Shown here: one piece after another, positions 1 through 8,384 of the stretch | How positions within the stretch are numbered: position 1 is the first letter of the stretch | How the letters are laid out: each line of letters starts with the position of its first letter | NCBI GenBank assembly: GCA_023395555.1 | Contig: JAEWYQ010000049.1 | Span: 1-64,000, forward strand | DNA length: 64,000 nucleotides | Source: Bacillota bacterium | Lineage (GTDB): Bacteria > Bacillota > Clostridia > Lachnospirales > Lachnospiraceae | Direction: 5' to 3' | Notes under the pieces: model-generated | What the model was told of the DNA's origin: nothing | Seen by the model: the letters and a program-made list of their open reading frames with translations, nothing else | Database searches by the model: none | Program-made: the position numbers and the translations under genes

Positions 1-79
1 TGTTACCGTTATCTTGGGATTAATTATTTACGTACTGGATTATGTTATTGAACTCGGTATTGGAATCTTTTTAGGATAA
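1..79 (+). CDS. secE: SecE preprotein translocase subunit, C-terminal end (partial)
   Basis: The reading frame entering the window at base 2 encodes the last 25 residues of a small membrane protein ending ...GIGIFLG and stops at 77-79, 10 bases before nusG. A hydrophobic C-terminal helix directly before nusG is the standard position and form of SecE, the small essential subunit of the SecYEG channel. Only the tail is present, so the identification relies mostly on the neighbour. Confidence 0.75.
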   Translation, partial: VTVILGLIIYVLDYVIELGIGIFLG

Positions 80-89
80 GGGTGAGGAT

Positions 90-611
90 ATGTCAGAGGC
101 TAATTGGTACGTTGTTCACACCTATTCTGGGTACGAGAACAAAGTGAAAGCGAACATCGAGAAAACAATTGAAAACAGAAAGCTTCAGGATCAGATTTTA
201 GAAGTGTCGGTACCGATGCAGGATGTGATCGAGGTAAAGAACGGCGTTAAGAAGCGAGTGCAGAAGAAGCTGTTTCCCGGCTACGTACTTCTTCATATGG
301 TAATGAATGATGACGTATGGTATGTAGTGCGTAACACAAGAGGAGTAACAGGCTTTGTAGGTCCGGATTCGAAGCAGCCCGTTCCGCTGTCAGAGACAGA
401 GATGCGCAGCATGGGAATTAGATCCGATGGAGTCTCTGTTGACTTTGAAATCGGCGATATGGTTACGGTTACCGCCGGAGTATGGGAGAACACGACCGGG
501 CAGATCAGGGCAATCAACACTACGAAGCAGATTGTAACAATCAGCGTGGACATGTTCGGACGGGAGACCCCGGTTGAGATCGGTTTCGACGACATCAAGG
601 TTCGCAGATAG
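90..611 (+). CDS. nusG: Transcription termination/antitermination factor NusG
   Basis: A 173-residue protein with the NusG N-terminal (NGN) domain at about 4-110, including the [14 protein letters not shown] start and the FPGYVL segment, followed by a C-terminal KOW domain at about 120-173 (GDMVTV...[10 protein letters not shown]). NusG binds the RNA polymerase clamp and links it to Rho or the ribosome. Length is normal for Firmicutes. The ATG at 90 follows a GGTGAGGAT ribosome site. It lies between secE and rplK, the usual order. Confidence 0.98.
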   Translation: MSEANWYVVHTYSGYENKVKANIEKTIENRKLQDQILEVSVPMQDVIEVKNGVKKRVQKKLFPGYVLLHMVMNDDVWYVVRNTRGVTGFVGPDSKQPVPLSETEMRSMGIRSDGVSVDFEIGDMVTVTAGVWENTTGQIRAINTTKQIVTISVDMFGRETPVEIGFDDIKVRR

Positions 612-666
612 TTCAAAGCATCAATTCACAATTATGGAACGAATTTTTTTACGTTTCCTTAGTTAC

Positions 667-694
667 GTGGGAGGGGAATTCCCGCAAACACCAC
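667..694 (+). promoter_or_regulatory. Candidate L1-binding autoregulatory site before rplK
   Basis: GTGGGAGG at 667-674 and ACCAC at 690-694 can form a GTGG/CCAC stem around an inner GGGAATTCCC palindrome. The L1 site of 23S rRNA (helices 76-78) carries a similar GUGGGAG...ACCAC arrangement, and L1 represses its own operon by binding an mRNA copy of that site in several bacteria. The motif is seen; the role is inferred. A second copy precedes rplA. Confidence 0.6.
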
Positions 695-715
695 ATTATC
701 AGGAGGTATGCTATC

Positions 716-1141
716 ATGGCAAAAAAAGTAACAGGTTATATTAAATTACAGATTCCAGCAGGCAAGGCAACACCGGCTCCCCCGGTAGGACCTGCATTGG
801 GCCAGCATGGTGTGAACATCGTTCAGTTCACGAAGGAATTTAACGCAAGAACAGCAGATCAGGACGGTATCATTACACCGGTTGTAATTACCGTATATGC
901 AGACAGAAGCTTCAGCTTCGTAACAAAGACTCCTCCGGCAGCCGTATTGATTAAGAAGACCCTTAATCTGAAGTCCGGATCCGCAGCGCCTAACAAGACA
1001 AAGGTAGCCAAGCTTTCCAAGGCAGATCTTAGAAAGATTGCAGAGCTTAAGATGCCCGATTTGAATGCGGCAAGCGTAGAAGCGGCAATGAGCATGGTTG
1101 CAGGTACTGCAAGAAGCATGGGCGTTACCATTGAAGAATAA
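716..1141 (+). CDS. rplK: 50S ribosomal protein L11
   Basis: A 141-residue L11 with the N-terminal [26 protein letters not shown] signature (split here by family, residues 3-25) and a C-terminal rRNA-binding domain ending [11 protein letters not shown]11 forms the GTPase-associated stalk base with 23S helices 43-44 and is needed for RelA activation. The ATG follows AGGAGG (702-707). Next gene is rplA, as expected for an L11-L1 operon. Confidence 0.98.
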   Translation: MAKKVTGYIKLQIPAGKATPAPPVGPALGQHGVNIVQFTKEFNARTADQDGIITPVVITVYADRSFSFVTKTPPAAVLIKKTLNLKSGSAAPNKTKVAKLSKADLRKIAELKMPDLNAASVEAAMSMVAGTARSMGVTIEE

Positions 1142-1197
1142 GAACAAGACTAAAACAGCATGGTTGAAAGATACGATGCGATTGAGAATCTATTAAC

Positions 1198-1300
1198 GTG
1201 GGAGGATATGCAGACGAAAAACATGTCTGCAGGCAAATGCGGCGTATACCGTATTTGCTCAATGGATCTCAGAGAGATTCGTTTTCTCCGATAAAACCAC
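1198..1300 (+). promoter_or_regulatory. Structured rplK-rplA spacer with second candidate L1-binding motif
   Basis: The 174-base spacer repeats the motif seen before rplK: GTGGGAGG at 1198-1205 and ACCAC at 1296-1300. Between them are two strong hairpins: TGCAGAC/GTCTGCA (1209-1215 with 1225-1231) and GCAAATGCGG/CCGTATTTGC (1233-1242 with 1249-1258). A small GATCTC-AGA-GAGATT hairpin follows at about 1265-1279. No T-run follows, so it is not a normal terminator. A second L1 operator controlling rplA itself is the simplest reading, but this is inference. Confidence 0.5.
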
Positions 1301-1315
1301 TAGGAGGTTTATAGA

Positions 1316-2008
1316 ATGAAAAGAGGAAAGAAATATCAAGATTCTGCAAAGTTAATTGACAGATCCGTTCAGTATGATGTGGCAGAAGCCATTAAGCTGG
1401 TGAAGAAGGCAGCAGTTGCAAAGTTTGATGAGACTGTGGAAGCGCACATCAGACTGGGTGTTGACGGCCGTCACGCTGATCAGCAGGTCCGCGGTGCGGT
1501 AGTACTGCCCCACGGAACCGGTAAGACCGTACGTGTGCTGGTATTTGCCAAGGGCGATAAGGCCAACGAGGCATTGGCAGCAGGCGCTGATTATGTCGGT
1601 GCAGATGATTTAATACCCAAGATCCAGAATGAAAACTGGTTCGAATTCGATGTAGTTGTTGCTACCCCTGATATGATGGGTGTCGTAGGACGTTTGGGCC
1701 GTGTTCTCGGACCGAAGGGATTAATGCCCAACCCCAAGGCAGGCACCGTTACCATGGATGTTACCAAGGCTGTAAATGATATCAAGGCCGGTAAGATCGA
1801 ATATAGATTAGACAAGACCAACATCATTCATGTTCCCGTTGGTAAGGCTTCCTTTACCGAGGAGATGTTAAATGATAACTTCCAGACCTTAATTGGTGCG
1901 GTTATCAAGGCAAAGCCCTCCGCAGCAAAGGGACAGTATTTAAGAAGCGTAACCCTGGCTTCCACCATGGGACCTGGCGTAAAGCTGAACACTGCAAAGT
2001 TAAGCTAA
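1316..2008 (+). CDS. rplA: 50S ribosomal protein L1
   Basis: A 230-residue L1, normal length, with the conserved segment [28 protein letters not shown] region at about 122-145 and the terminal [11 protein letters not shown]1 forms the mobile L1 stalk on 23S helices 76-78 and is the usual translational repressor of the L11-L1 operon. The ATG at 1316 follows AGGAGG (1302-1307). A spacer with a promoter and leader separates it from rplJ. Confidence 0.98.
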   Translation: MKRGKKYQDSAKLIDRSVQYDVAEAIKLVKKAAVAKFDETVEAHIRLGVDGRHADQQVRGAVVLPHGTGKTVRVLVFAKGDKANEALAAGADYVGADDLIPKIQNENWFEFDVVVATPDMMGVVGRLGRVLGPKGLMPNPKAGTVTMDVTKAVNDIKAGKIEYRLDKTNIIHVPVGKASFTEEMLNDNFQTLIGAVIKAKPSAAKGQYLRSVTLASTMGPGVKLNTAKLS

Positions 2009-2050
2009 GAAGACGCAGGAAGCAAAACGTACAAGCAAAGATTTTAGGGG

Positions 2051-2079
2051 TTGACACCAGGAATGGTTCATGCTATAAT
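2051..2079 (+). promoter_or_regulatory. Sigma-A promoter for rplJ-rplL
   Basis: A perfect consensus promoter: TTGACA at 2051-2056, a 17-base spacer and TATAAT at 2074-2079. It lies 43 bases after the rplA stop and just before the L10 leader, so rplJ and rplL can be transcribed independently of nusG-rplK-rplA. Confidence 0.9.
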
Positions 2080-2124
2080 CCCGTTTGTATGTAAAGAATA
2101 TTTCCATTGGAAATCATTCTTTGT

Positions 2125-2262
2125 GAATTGACAAGCGATAACAGCTGCCGAAGACAGTAGGTGCCGCAAGGCATAAGGTGTGACCGCCTACCGAGGGAAA
2201 GTGAATTGAAATCATTATGATTTTATCAACCTCTTTCTGCTTTGGCGGGAAGAGGTTTTTTA
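2125..2262 (+). ncRNA. Ribosomal protein L10 leader with terminator/attenuator
   Basis: The region holds the hallmark L10-leader segment: GCCGAAGACAGTAGGTGCC near 2146-2164 and CCGCCTACCGAGG about 30 bases later, forming the kinked stem bound by L10-L12. It is followed by an intrinsic terminator: AACCTCTT (2228-2235) pairs with AAGAGGTT (2250-2257), then a T-run. In Firmicutes this leader lets excess L10(L12)4 reduce rplJL expression. The 336-base gap between rplA and rplJ is accounted for by this leader and its promoter. Confidence 0.88.
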
Positions 2263-2344
2263 TTGTCTGTGTCAATCGTATAGGCTGCTGGCAGCACATA
2301 CGCTGTTGACAGTGTATGCATAATGAAACAAGGAGGTGTATGTA

Positions 2345-2830
2345 ATGGCAAAGGTTGAATTAAAACAACCGATTGTAGAGGAAATCAAAGGTTATGTCGA
2401 TAAAGCTCAGGCTGCCGTACTGGTGGACTACCGCGGCTTAACCGTTGCTCAGGATACGGAGCTTCGTAAGAAGTTAAGAGAAGCCGGTGTTGTATACAAG
2501 GTATACAAGAACACCATGCTGAACTTTGCATTCAAGGGAACCGTATATGAAGCATTGGCAAAGGATCTGAACGGTCCTACCGCCGTAGCTTTTGGCTTGG
2601 AGGACGCAACCGCTCCTGCAAGAATTTTGCTGGAATGCTCCAAGACCATGCCGAAGCTGGAATTCAAGGCTGGCGTAGTGGACGGAACCTACTATGATGA
2701 GAAGGGAATTGAGATTATTGCAACCATTCCTTCCAGAGAGGTTCTTATTTCCAAGCTGCTTGGAAGCTTGCAGTCACCTATTGCAAATTTTGCAAGGGTC
2801 ATCAAGCAAATCGCTGAGAAACAGGCATAA
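2345..2830 (+). CDS. rplJ: 50S ribosomal protein L10
   Basis: A 161-residue L10, the stalk protein that anchors L7/L12 dimers to the GTPase centre through its C-terminal helix (SPIANFARVIKQIAEKQA). The frame is open from a GTG at 2336, but that codon lies inside the AGGAGGTG ribosome site (2331-2338). The ATG at 2345, seven bases further on, gives the normal MAKVELKQPIVEEI start. Its last codons are partly duplicated downstream. Confidence 0.97.
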   Translation: MAKVELKQPIVEEIKGYVDKAQAAVLVDYRGLTVAQDTELRKKLREAGVVYKVYKNTMLNFAFKGTVYEALAKDLNGPTAVAFGLEDATAPARILLECSKTMPKLEFKAGVVDGTYYDEKGIEIIATIPSREVLISKLLGSLQSPIANFARVIKQIAEKQA

Positions 2831-2898
2831 TGGAAGGTAAGGTTTGAGAAGCGAGTTGCTTTGCAAATCGCTGAAAAGCAGGCATAATCGAAAGTAAG
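2806..2898 (+). repeat. Imperfect tandem duplication of the rplJ 3' end
   Basis: A 36-base segment covering the end and stop of rplJ (2806-2841) recurs at 2863-2898 with 32 of 36 bases identical, a 57-base period. The second copy would again encode a QIAEKQA-stop-like tail but is not joined to any gene. It looks like a past duplication in the rplJ-rplL spacer that has drifted slightly. Confidence 0.85.
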
Positions 2899-2935
2899 CA
2901 TAGTTAATCAAAAAATATTATGGAGGTAAATAATA

Positions 2936-3301
2936 ATGACAACTCAGGAATTTATCGAGGCAATTAAGGGTCTTACCGTATTAGAGTTAAATGAATTAGT
3001 AAAAGCATGTGAAGAGGAGTTCGGTGTATCCGCAGCAGCTGGCGTTGTAGTAGCAGCAGCTGGTCCCGCAGCAGCAGCTGAGGAAGAGAAGACGGAATTC
3101 AATGTAGAGCTGACCGAGGCCGGCGCAAACAAGGTTAAGGTTATCAAGATTGTTCGTGAAGTAACCGGATTAGGCTTAAAGGAAGCAAAGGATCTTGTTG
3201 ACGGAGCTCCCAAGGTAGTTAAGGAAGGCGTAAGCAAGGCAGAGGCTGATGATCTTAAGGCTAAGTTAGAAGCAGAAGGCGCAAAGGTTACCTTAAAGTA
3301 A
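2936..3301 (+). CDS. rplL: 50S ribosomal protein L7/L12
   Basis: A 121-residue L7/L12: an N-terminal dimerisation domain (1-35), an alanine-rich hinge (about 36-52) and the C-terminal factor-binding domain with the conserved [15 protein letters not shown] segment. Present as dimers on L10, it recruits EF-Tu, EF-G and IF2. The ATG at 2936 follows GGAGG. Instead of rpoB the next gene is a glycoside hydrolase, separated by a terminator. Confidence 0.98.
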   Translation: MTTQEFIEAIKGLTVLELNELVKACEEEFGVSAAAGVVVAAAGPAAAAEEEKTEFNVELTEAGANKVKVIKIVREVTGLGLKEAKDLVDGAPKVVKEGVSKAEADDLKAKLEAEGAKVTLK

Positions 3302-3312
3302 TTTGTCTGATG

Positions 3313-3412
3313 GAAGGGGCCGTTGTAAAAATAATAGAATACATTCTATGCGGTAGAGAAATAGTTACAGGCCTGGAATGATTCTTATTATTTTGCAGCG
3401 GCCTTTTTTTAT
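3313..3412 (+). terminator. Long-armed intrinsic terminator after rplL
   Basis: GGCCGTTGTAAAAATAATA-type sequence near 3317 is complementary to TATTATTTTGCAGCGGCC ending about 3403, with a further internal stem in the roughly 60-base loop, and is followed by TTTTTTTAT. It should end rplJL transcription before the GH51 gene. Confidence 0.8.
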
Positions 3413-3415
3413 AAT

Positions 3416-3487
3416 TTGCTGCAGCCTGGAGGGGCAGCAATTGTGCGGATAAAATAGAATGATTAAAGCACGTTTGGTGCTTTAATC
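3416..3487 (+). promoter_or_regulatory. Two inverted repeats upstream of the GH51 gene
   Basis: TTGCTGC (3416-3422) pairs with GCAGCAA (3434-3440). A perfect 11-base inverted repeat, GATTAAAGCAC/GTGCTTTAATC with a 5-base centre, spans 3461-3487, ending 18 bases before the start codon. The second could be a repressor operator for the carbohydrate gene or an RNA hairpin. I see no convincing consensus promoter in this short gap. Confidence 0.45.
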
Positions 3488-3505
3488 ATAGAATGGGGGA
3501 GAGCT

Positions 3506-6148
3506 ATGAATAAGGGGAAGAAACCAGTGCTGGCGGTCTTGGCGGCAGCGGTAATAATAGCAATAATAATCGTTGGGATGACCGGAAATGTATGTAAGAA
3601 GACATTCGACGGGATGGAGCAGGCGGAGGCGGATAATCAAATAGAGCAGGAGAGTCAGATCGGGGAAGATCCTCCGAATACGGCAGTAAAAAGCGAATAT
3701 TTGCTTCAAATCAATGCGAAGGAAAAAGGAGTGGATATCAGCGAGACCCTGTATGGATTGTTTTTTGAAGATATTAACTTTGCAGGTGACGGAGGATTAT
3801 ATGCGGAGCTGATTAAGAACCGTTCCTTTGAATATGGTGAAGAGCGGGCTAATCAGGGGGCATTGCATGGCTATAAGCAGTTGGGAGAAAGTGTGCTTGC
3901 CATAGAAAACAGCGATCCTATTCATGAGAACAATCCATCCTATCTGGTGCTTACCAATCCTTTCGATAGTCCGGCGGGATTTGTTAACAATGGTTTTTTG
4001 GAAGGAATACATTATAAAGAGGGTGAGCCTTACCGGTTCAGTGTATACTTGAGAAGCAGGGAGTATAAAGGGGATATTAGAATTACTTTTCTGGATGATA
4101 AGAATAATGCCATTGGATCAGCGGTCATCGGAGACATTACCGTCGCCTGGAAGAAGCATACCGTAGAAATAACAGCGGAAGGGAAGGCGGTAAAAGGGAC
4201 GCTTTCCTTTGAATTGCTGGAGAAAGGCAGTGTGGATGTGGATATGGTCTCCTTATTCCCTGTAAATACATATAAAAACAGGGAAAATGGGCTGAGAGCG
4301 GACATGGTTGAAATAATAGAAGCCCTAAACCCTAGCTTTATCCGTTTTCCGGGGGGATGTATTGTAGAAGGGGATTCGATGGAGACAGCCTACAATTGGA
4401 AGGATACCGTCGGAGATGTTGCATACAGAAAGCAGAATACGAATCTTTGGATCGGCACAAGGGAGCATCCTTATTATCAGAGCTACGGATTGGGGTTTTA
4501 TGAATATTTTCTGCTGTGTGAAGATTTGGGTGCAAAACCGGTTCCTGTTATTAATGCAGGACTGGCTTGTCAGGCCAGAACTGCTGAAACGGCATCGATG
4601 AATGATTTAGAGGGCTATATTCAGGATGCTTTGGATTTAATCGAGTTTGCCAACGGAGACAGCACAACACAATGGGGACAGGTCAGAGCCCGGATGGGAC
4701 ATCCGGAGCCTTTTCATCTGGAATATCTGGCCATAGGAAATGAAAACTGGGATCAGGCGTATTTTACCCGCTATTCTAAATTCGTCAAAGCCATACGCGG
4801 TGAGTATCCCGGGATAAAGCTGATCACATCCTCCGGCCCTCATTCTGACGGAGTGTTATATAATTACGCCTGGAACACCATGGATATACATAAAAAGGAT
4901 GTTTTGAAATACGCGGATATCATGGATGAGCACTACTATAATTCTCCGGAATGGTTTCTGGCGGGTAGCCATAGATATGATGATTATAAAAGACACCATG
5001 TGGATGTATTCGTGGGAGAGTACGCCGCAAAATCCAATTCCCTATATGCGGCAATAGCGGAGGCTGCTTATATGACAGGGCTGGAGAGGAATTCGGATGT
5101 GGTAAAAATGGCATCCTACGCACCATTGTTCGGCAATCTCATTTCCAGGCAATGGAATCCGGATCTGATCTATTTTAATAATAATACAGTCTATGGATCT
5201 ATTAATTACTATGTTCAGAAAATGTTTGCGGGCAATGTGGGGGATTATACGGTAACTTCTCTTTTGGAGACATCGAATACGGAGAAAGCGGGCGCCGCAG
5301 GAAAGGTTGGTCTGGGAACCTGGCTGACTTCAGCTGTTTTTGATGATGTGAAAGTGGTGGATAATGAGACGGGAGCCGTTCTGTATGAAACGGACTTTGA
5401 GGAAGCGAAGGAGTGGAAGAAAACCTCCCAGGGGGATTGGAAAATAATTGAGGAGGATGGAAATAAGGTGTACGGACAGACCAATGCCGGCTACCCTTCC
5501 AACGGGGCAATTATGGGCAGCGCCTCCTATATAGGGGAGGGGGATTGGACGAACTACACCTATACTTTGAAGGCGAAAAAGATATCGGGAGAGGAAGGAT
5601 TTTTAATTCCCTTCGCCGTAAAAGACGGAGATAATTTCTATCATTGGAATATCGGAGGATGGGGAAACACGGACACTTGTGTGGAGCAGGCCCTGGGCGG
5701 AACGAAGAATGTGGTCAGTGATATAAAGAAGATTTCCGTTACAGCGAAGGAATGGTATGATATCAAGATAGAAGTAAAGCCGGATATCATCAGGTGCTAT
5801 CTGAACGGTGAATTAACCCATGAAATAGAGCGAAAACAAACCCATTCCCTATATGAGACGGTGAGCTATGACAGAGAAACCGGCGATCTGATTATAAAAA
5901 TAGTCAATGCCGGCGATGATACGGCTTTTGTTACCGTTGATATTAGGGATGGTGAAATCAAAGGAGAGAAAGGCAGCCTTGAGATCTTAACAGGAGAAAG
6001 GAAAAACCTGGAGAATATCATTTTGAAACAGAAGGCCGTAACTCCTGTAACCGGGGAGATTGCTGTCAGTGAACATTTTGTATATGAGGCGCCGGCTTAT
6101 TCCGTATCCGTTATCCGGGTTCCTCAGCACGATATGACAGAATATTGA
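3506..6148 (+). CDS. Secreted GH51 alpha-L-arabinofuranosidase with inserted jelly-roll domain
   Basis: An 880-residue enzyme expected to remove terminal arabinofuranose from plant arabinans or arabinoxylans outside the cell. An N-terminal hydrophobic segment (about 8-27) is a signal or anchor; there is no clear lipobox. Residues about 115-260 resemble a CBM4/9-like module. The GH51 barrel follows, with the IRFPGG motif, acid/base Glu413 in IGNEN and nucleophile Glu505 in VGEYAA. Residues about 600-778 (GTWLTSAVFDD... to ...YLNGELTHEIE) form a LamG/concanavalin-like domain inserted in the C-terminal beta domain. It lies between rplL and a diguanylate cyclase, with no sugar transporter beside it. 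Family assignment is firm; the exact substrate is inferred. Confidence 0.92.
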   Translation: MNKGKKPVLAVLAAAVIIAIIIVGMTGNVCKKTFDGMEQAEADNQIEQESQIGEDPPNTAVKSEYLLQINAKEKGVDISETLYGLFFEDINFAGDGGLYAELIKNRSFEYGEERANQGALHGYKQLGESVLAIENSDPIHENNPSYLVLTNPFDSPAGFVNNGFLEGIHYKEGEPYRFSVYLRSREYKGDIRITFLDDKNNAIGSAVIGDITVAWKKHTVEITAEGKAVKGTLSFELLEKGSVDVDMVSLFPVNTYKNRENGLRADMVEIIEALNPSFIRFPGGCIVEGDSMETAYNWKDTVGDVAYRKQNTNLWIGTREHPYYQSYGLGFYEYFLLCEDLGAKPVPVINAGLACQARTAETASMNDLEGYIQDALDLIEFANGDSTTQWGQVRARMGHPEPFHLEYLAIGNENWDQAYFTRYSKFVKAIRGEYPGIKLITSSGPHSDGVLYNYAWNTMDIHKKDVLKYADIMDEHYYNSPEWFLAGSHRYDDYKRHHVDVFVGEYAAKSNSLYAAIAEAAYMTGLERNSDVVKMASYAPLFGNLISRQWNPDLIYFNNNTVYGSINYYVQKMFAGNVGDYTVTSLLETSNTEKAGAAGKVGLGTWLTSAVFDDVKVVDNETGAVLYETDFEEAKEWKKTSQGDWKIIEEDGNKVYGQTNAGYPSNGAIMGSASYIGEGDWTNYTYTLKAKKISGEEGFLIPFAVKDGDNFYHWNIGGWGNTDTCVEQALGGTKNVVSDIKKISVTAKEWYDIKIEVKPDIIRCYLNGELTHEIERKQTHSLYETVSYDRETGDLIIKIVNAGDDTAFVTVDIRDGEIKGEKGSLEILTGERKNLENIILKQKAVTPVTGEIAVSEHFVYEAPAYSVSVIRVPQHDMTEY

Positions 6149-6173
6149 AAAATATCAGCAGATATGATAAAAT
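6145..6173 (+). promoter_or_regulatory. Promoter for the diguanylate cyclase gene
   Basis: TTGAAA at 6145-6150, a 17-base spacer and TAAAAT at 6168-6173. It starts on the stop codon of the GH51 gene, so the cyclase can be expressed independently. A small ATATC/GATAT hairpin lies within the spacer. Confidence 0.6.
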
Positions 6174-6205
6174 AGTTAAAAAGTCCTAGTAAGGAGTTCC
6201 TCCCT

Positions 6206-8197
6206 ATGATATATTTATCGGCTTTATCCTATGCGGCAGCAGTTGTATATTTTGTTGTGGGTTTTAATGCGTATAAATTAAATAAAACATCAGAATTATG
6301 CCGGATATTCTTTGTCATGAATCTGTCTATGACCATCTGGTCCTTTGCCTGGGGGTTTCTTTATCTGGCAGAGAATACGGTGCAATATTCCTTCTGGAAC
6401 AAGATATCCGCTTTTGGCTGGTGTACCTTTGAGGCAATTGTTCTCTATTTTGTTATGGTTTTGACACGGAACCGGCTCGTAAAGAGATGGTACGTCAGGC
6501 TGCTGGTATTTCTGCCTGCCGCAGCATCCCTGTATATGGTTTTGTTTCTGTTTGGACCGGAAATTGACACCCCTCCGCTGACGGAAGCCATCTTTTATAA
6601 GGGTAATTTTGCTTATAATTTTACATATCTGCTGCTGAGCATACTGATTATGATCCTCTGGGGATACCGCTCCGGCAGTAGAATTCAGAAAAAGCAGGCA
6701 TATATTATATCCCTTTGCAGTATTGTTCCCTTTTTTGTCAATTACCTGTTCCAGTATATCTTGCCGGCCGCGGATCTCGTTCGTCTTCCCGGTATGGGGC
6801 ATTTGTTTACGTTGGTGATGCTGTGGGGCGTTCATTATTCGATTATCCAATATCAGTTCATGTCGATTCCCACCACTCTCATTACCAATGAGCTGTTTCA
6901 GGAATTGAGCGGATTGGCCTTTCTGACCAATCCCCAGGGATATATCATAAAATCCAACCGGCAGGCCCACACTCTTCTGGAATATCGGGAAGAGGAAATG
7001 GCGGACAGACGGATCACGGAGCTCCTGCACCAGCCGGAACTGCAAAGGCTTATGGAGGACGGTGAGTCGGTCCGGGAGCCGGTAAGGCTGGCAGAGCTGA
7101 CGGTAGCCTCGAAAAGCGGAAATCCCATCCTCTTTCATCTGTCAGTTGTTCCGCTGCATTCCAAGGCGGGTCTCCTGCTGGGGTTTCTAATCGTCGGGGA
7201 GGATATGACTGCAACAAGGGGACTGTACGACGAGATAGAGAAGCACAAGCTGACCAATGAAAAGCTGGCAGACAGCGAGAAGCTTTCCCGTACCATTCTG
7301 GAAATTGCGCCGGTGCCGATTCTCCTGACCAGCAGGAAAACCGGCCGGATTATGTATCTGAATACCAGGGCCCAGGAGCTGTTGGGCGTGGGCAAGGAAG
7401 CTATGGTAAGCAGCCGTCTGTCGGAGCATATAATGAATACACGGGAGGACAAGAAGCTTTTTGAAATACTCAGATCAGGAAAAAATGTAAATAACAAAGA
7501 AGTTGTTATTCAGAGAAAGGATGGCTCCAAGCTTCAGGGGATATGGACCATGGTTCCGTCGGTCTATCAGGGAGAGGAAGCCTCCCTGTCCTGTATTATT
7601 GATATCACCAGCCAGAAGAAAATAGAGGAAACCCTGAAGCAGAACAATGAAAATATCAATAAGCTGAACAGTGAGCTTGTGACGATGAATAATATACTGG
7701 TCAATAAGTCCATCAAGGACAGCCTGACGAATCTGTATAATCACCAGCATATCAACGAGGTGCTGGAGGATCAATTGCAGAAGGCCAGAAAAGAGAACAG
7801 CAGCCTCAGTATTATGATGCTGGATATCGATTATTTTAAAAGAGTCAATGACCAGTTCGGGCATCTGACCGGGGACCAGGTTCTGGTTGCTGTATGTGAA
7901 CTGATTTCCCGGAATGTGCGCAAAGAGGATTTTATAGGCAGATATGGCGGAGAAGAATTCCTGGTTATTCTTCCAGGCCTGCAGCCGGAACAGGCGGCAA
8001 GGATTGCCGAGAATATACGAAGGAGTATTCAGGCTTATGATTTCGGGCTGAAGGATCAGACGATTACGATAAGTATAGGGGTGGCCCAGTATGAGGGGGA
8101 GACCTCCAATGCGTTGGTGAACAAGGCGGATATGCTGTTGTATCAGGCGAAGTATAACGGGAGAAACCGTGTTGAGAAACGGCTGGAGGAAGAGTAG
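6206..8197 (+). CDS. 7TM-PAS-PAS-GGDEF diguanylate cyclase
   Basis: A 663-residue membrane protein. Residues 1-215 form a seven-helix N-terminal sensor of the 7TM histidine-kinase type, followed by PAS domains at about 230-335 and 360-470, a short coiled coil and a GGDEF domain at 500-660. The active site reads GGEEF (581-585). The product-inhibition I-site RxxD is present five residues upstream (Arg572-Asp575). It should make c-di-GMP from two GTP in response to a membrane or redox/ligand signal. AAGGAG precedes the ATG. Its position between GH51 and rpoB is unusual. Confidence 0.93.
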   Translation: MIYLSALSYAAAVVYFVVGFNAYKLNKTSELCRIFFVMNLSMTIWSFAWGFLYLAENTVQYSFWNKISAFGWCTFEAIVLYFVMVLTRNRLVKRWYVRLLVFLPAAASLYMVLFLFGPEIDTPPLTEAIFYKGNFAYNFTYLLLSILIMILWGYRSGSRIQKKQAYIISLCSIVPFFVNYLFQYILPAADLVRLPGMGHLFTLVMLWGVHYSIIQYQFMSIPTTLITNELFQELSGLAFLTNPQGYIIKSNRQAHTLLEYREEEMADRRITELLHQPELQRLMEDGESVREPVRLAELTVASKSGNPILFHLSVVPLHSKAGLLLGFLIVGEDMTATRGLYDEIEKHKLTNEKLADSEKLSRTILEIAPVPILLTSRKTGRIMYLNTRAQELLGVGKEAMVSSRLSEHIMNTREDKKLFEILRSGKNVNNKEVVIQRKDGSKLQGIWTMVPSVYQGEEASLSCIIDITSQKKIEETLKQNNENINKLNSELVTMNNILVNKSIKDSLTNLYNHQHINEVLEDQLQKARKENSSLSIMMLDIDYFKRVNDQFGHLTGDQVLVAVCELISRNVRKEDFIGRYGGEEFLVILPGLQPEQAARIAENIRRSIQAYDFGLKDQTITISIGVAQYEGETSNALVNKADMLLYQAKYNGRNRVEKRLEEE

Positions 8198-8206
8198 GAA
8201 GATGAT

Positions 8207-8305
8207 TTGAAAAAGCCTCCCGTTCGGGAGAAAAAGCAGACTCACAATTTTTTAAAGTACAAAAAATTGTTCGTTGAAAAAGCCTCCCGTTCGGGAGGCT
8301 TTTTC
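8207..8305 (+). terminator. Terminator with upstream truncated copy and an extra hairpin
   Basis: The complete terminator at 8276-8305 is a perfect 14-base stem (GAAAAAGCCTCCCG/CGGGAGGCTTTTTC) that works in both directions. A 24-base copy of its 5' half lies at 8207-8230, directly after the cyclase gene, but lacks the matching T-rich arm. Between them is a second hairpin, ACAATTTTTT/AAAAAATTGT (8244-8270). The block isolates rpoB from the upstream genes. Confidence 0.85.
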
Positions 8306-8338
8306 AAATTGTATATATTTGCATGTATAAAACAAAAA

Positions 8339-8384
8339 AACTCAAAAAATTTGAGTTGACAGTTGAAAAGAAATGTGCTAGTAT
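8339..8384 (+). promoter_or_regulatory. rpoBC promoter overlapped by a palindrome
   Basis: TTGACA at 8356-8361, 17 bases, then TAGTAT at 8379-8384. An inverted repeat AACTCAAA/TTTGAGTT (8339-8346 and 8350-8357) overlaps the first bases of the -35 box, so it could be an operator as well as a hairpin. The leader to the rpoB start is about 150 bases; beyond AT-richness I see no known motif in it. Confidence 0.75.

Noticed and set aside
2692..2901. Small reverse-strand frame with an internal repeat near rplJ
   Set aside because: The repeat in its translation only reflects the DNA duplication at 2806-2898.
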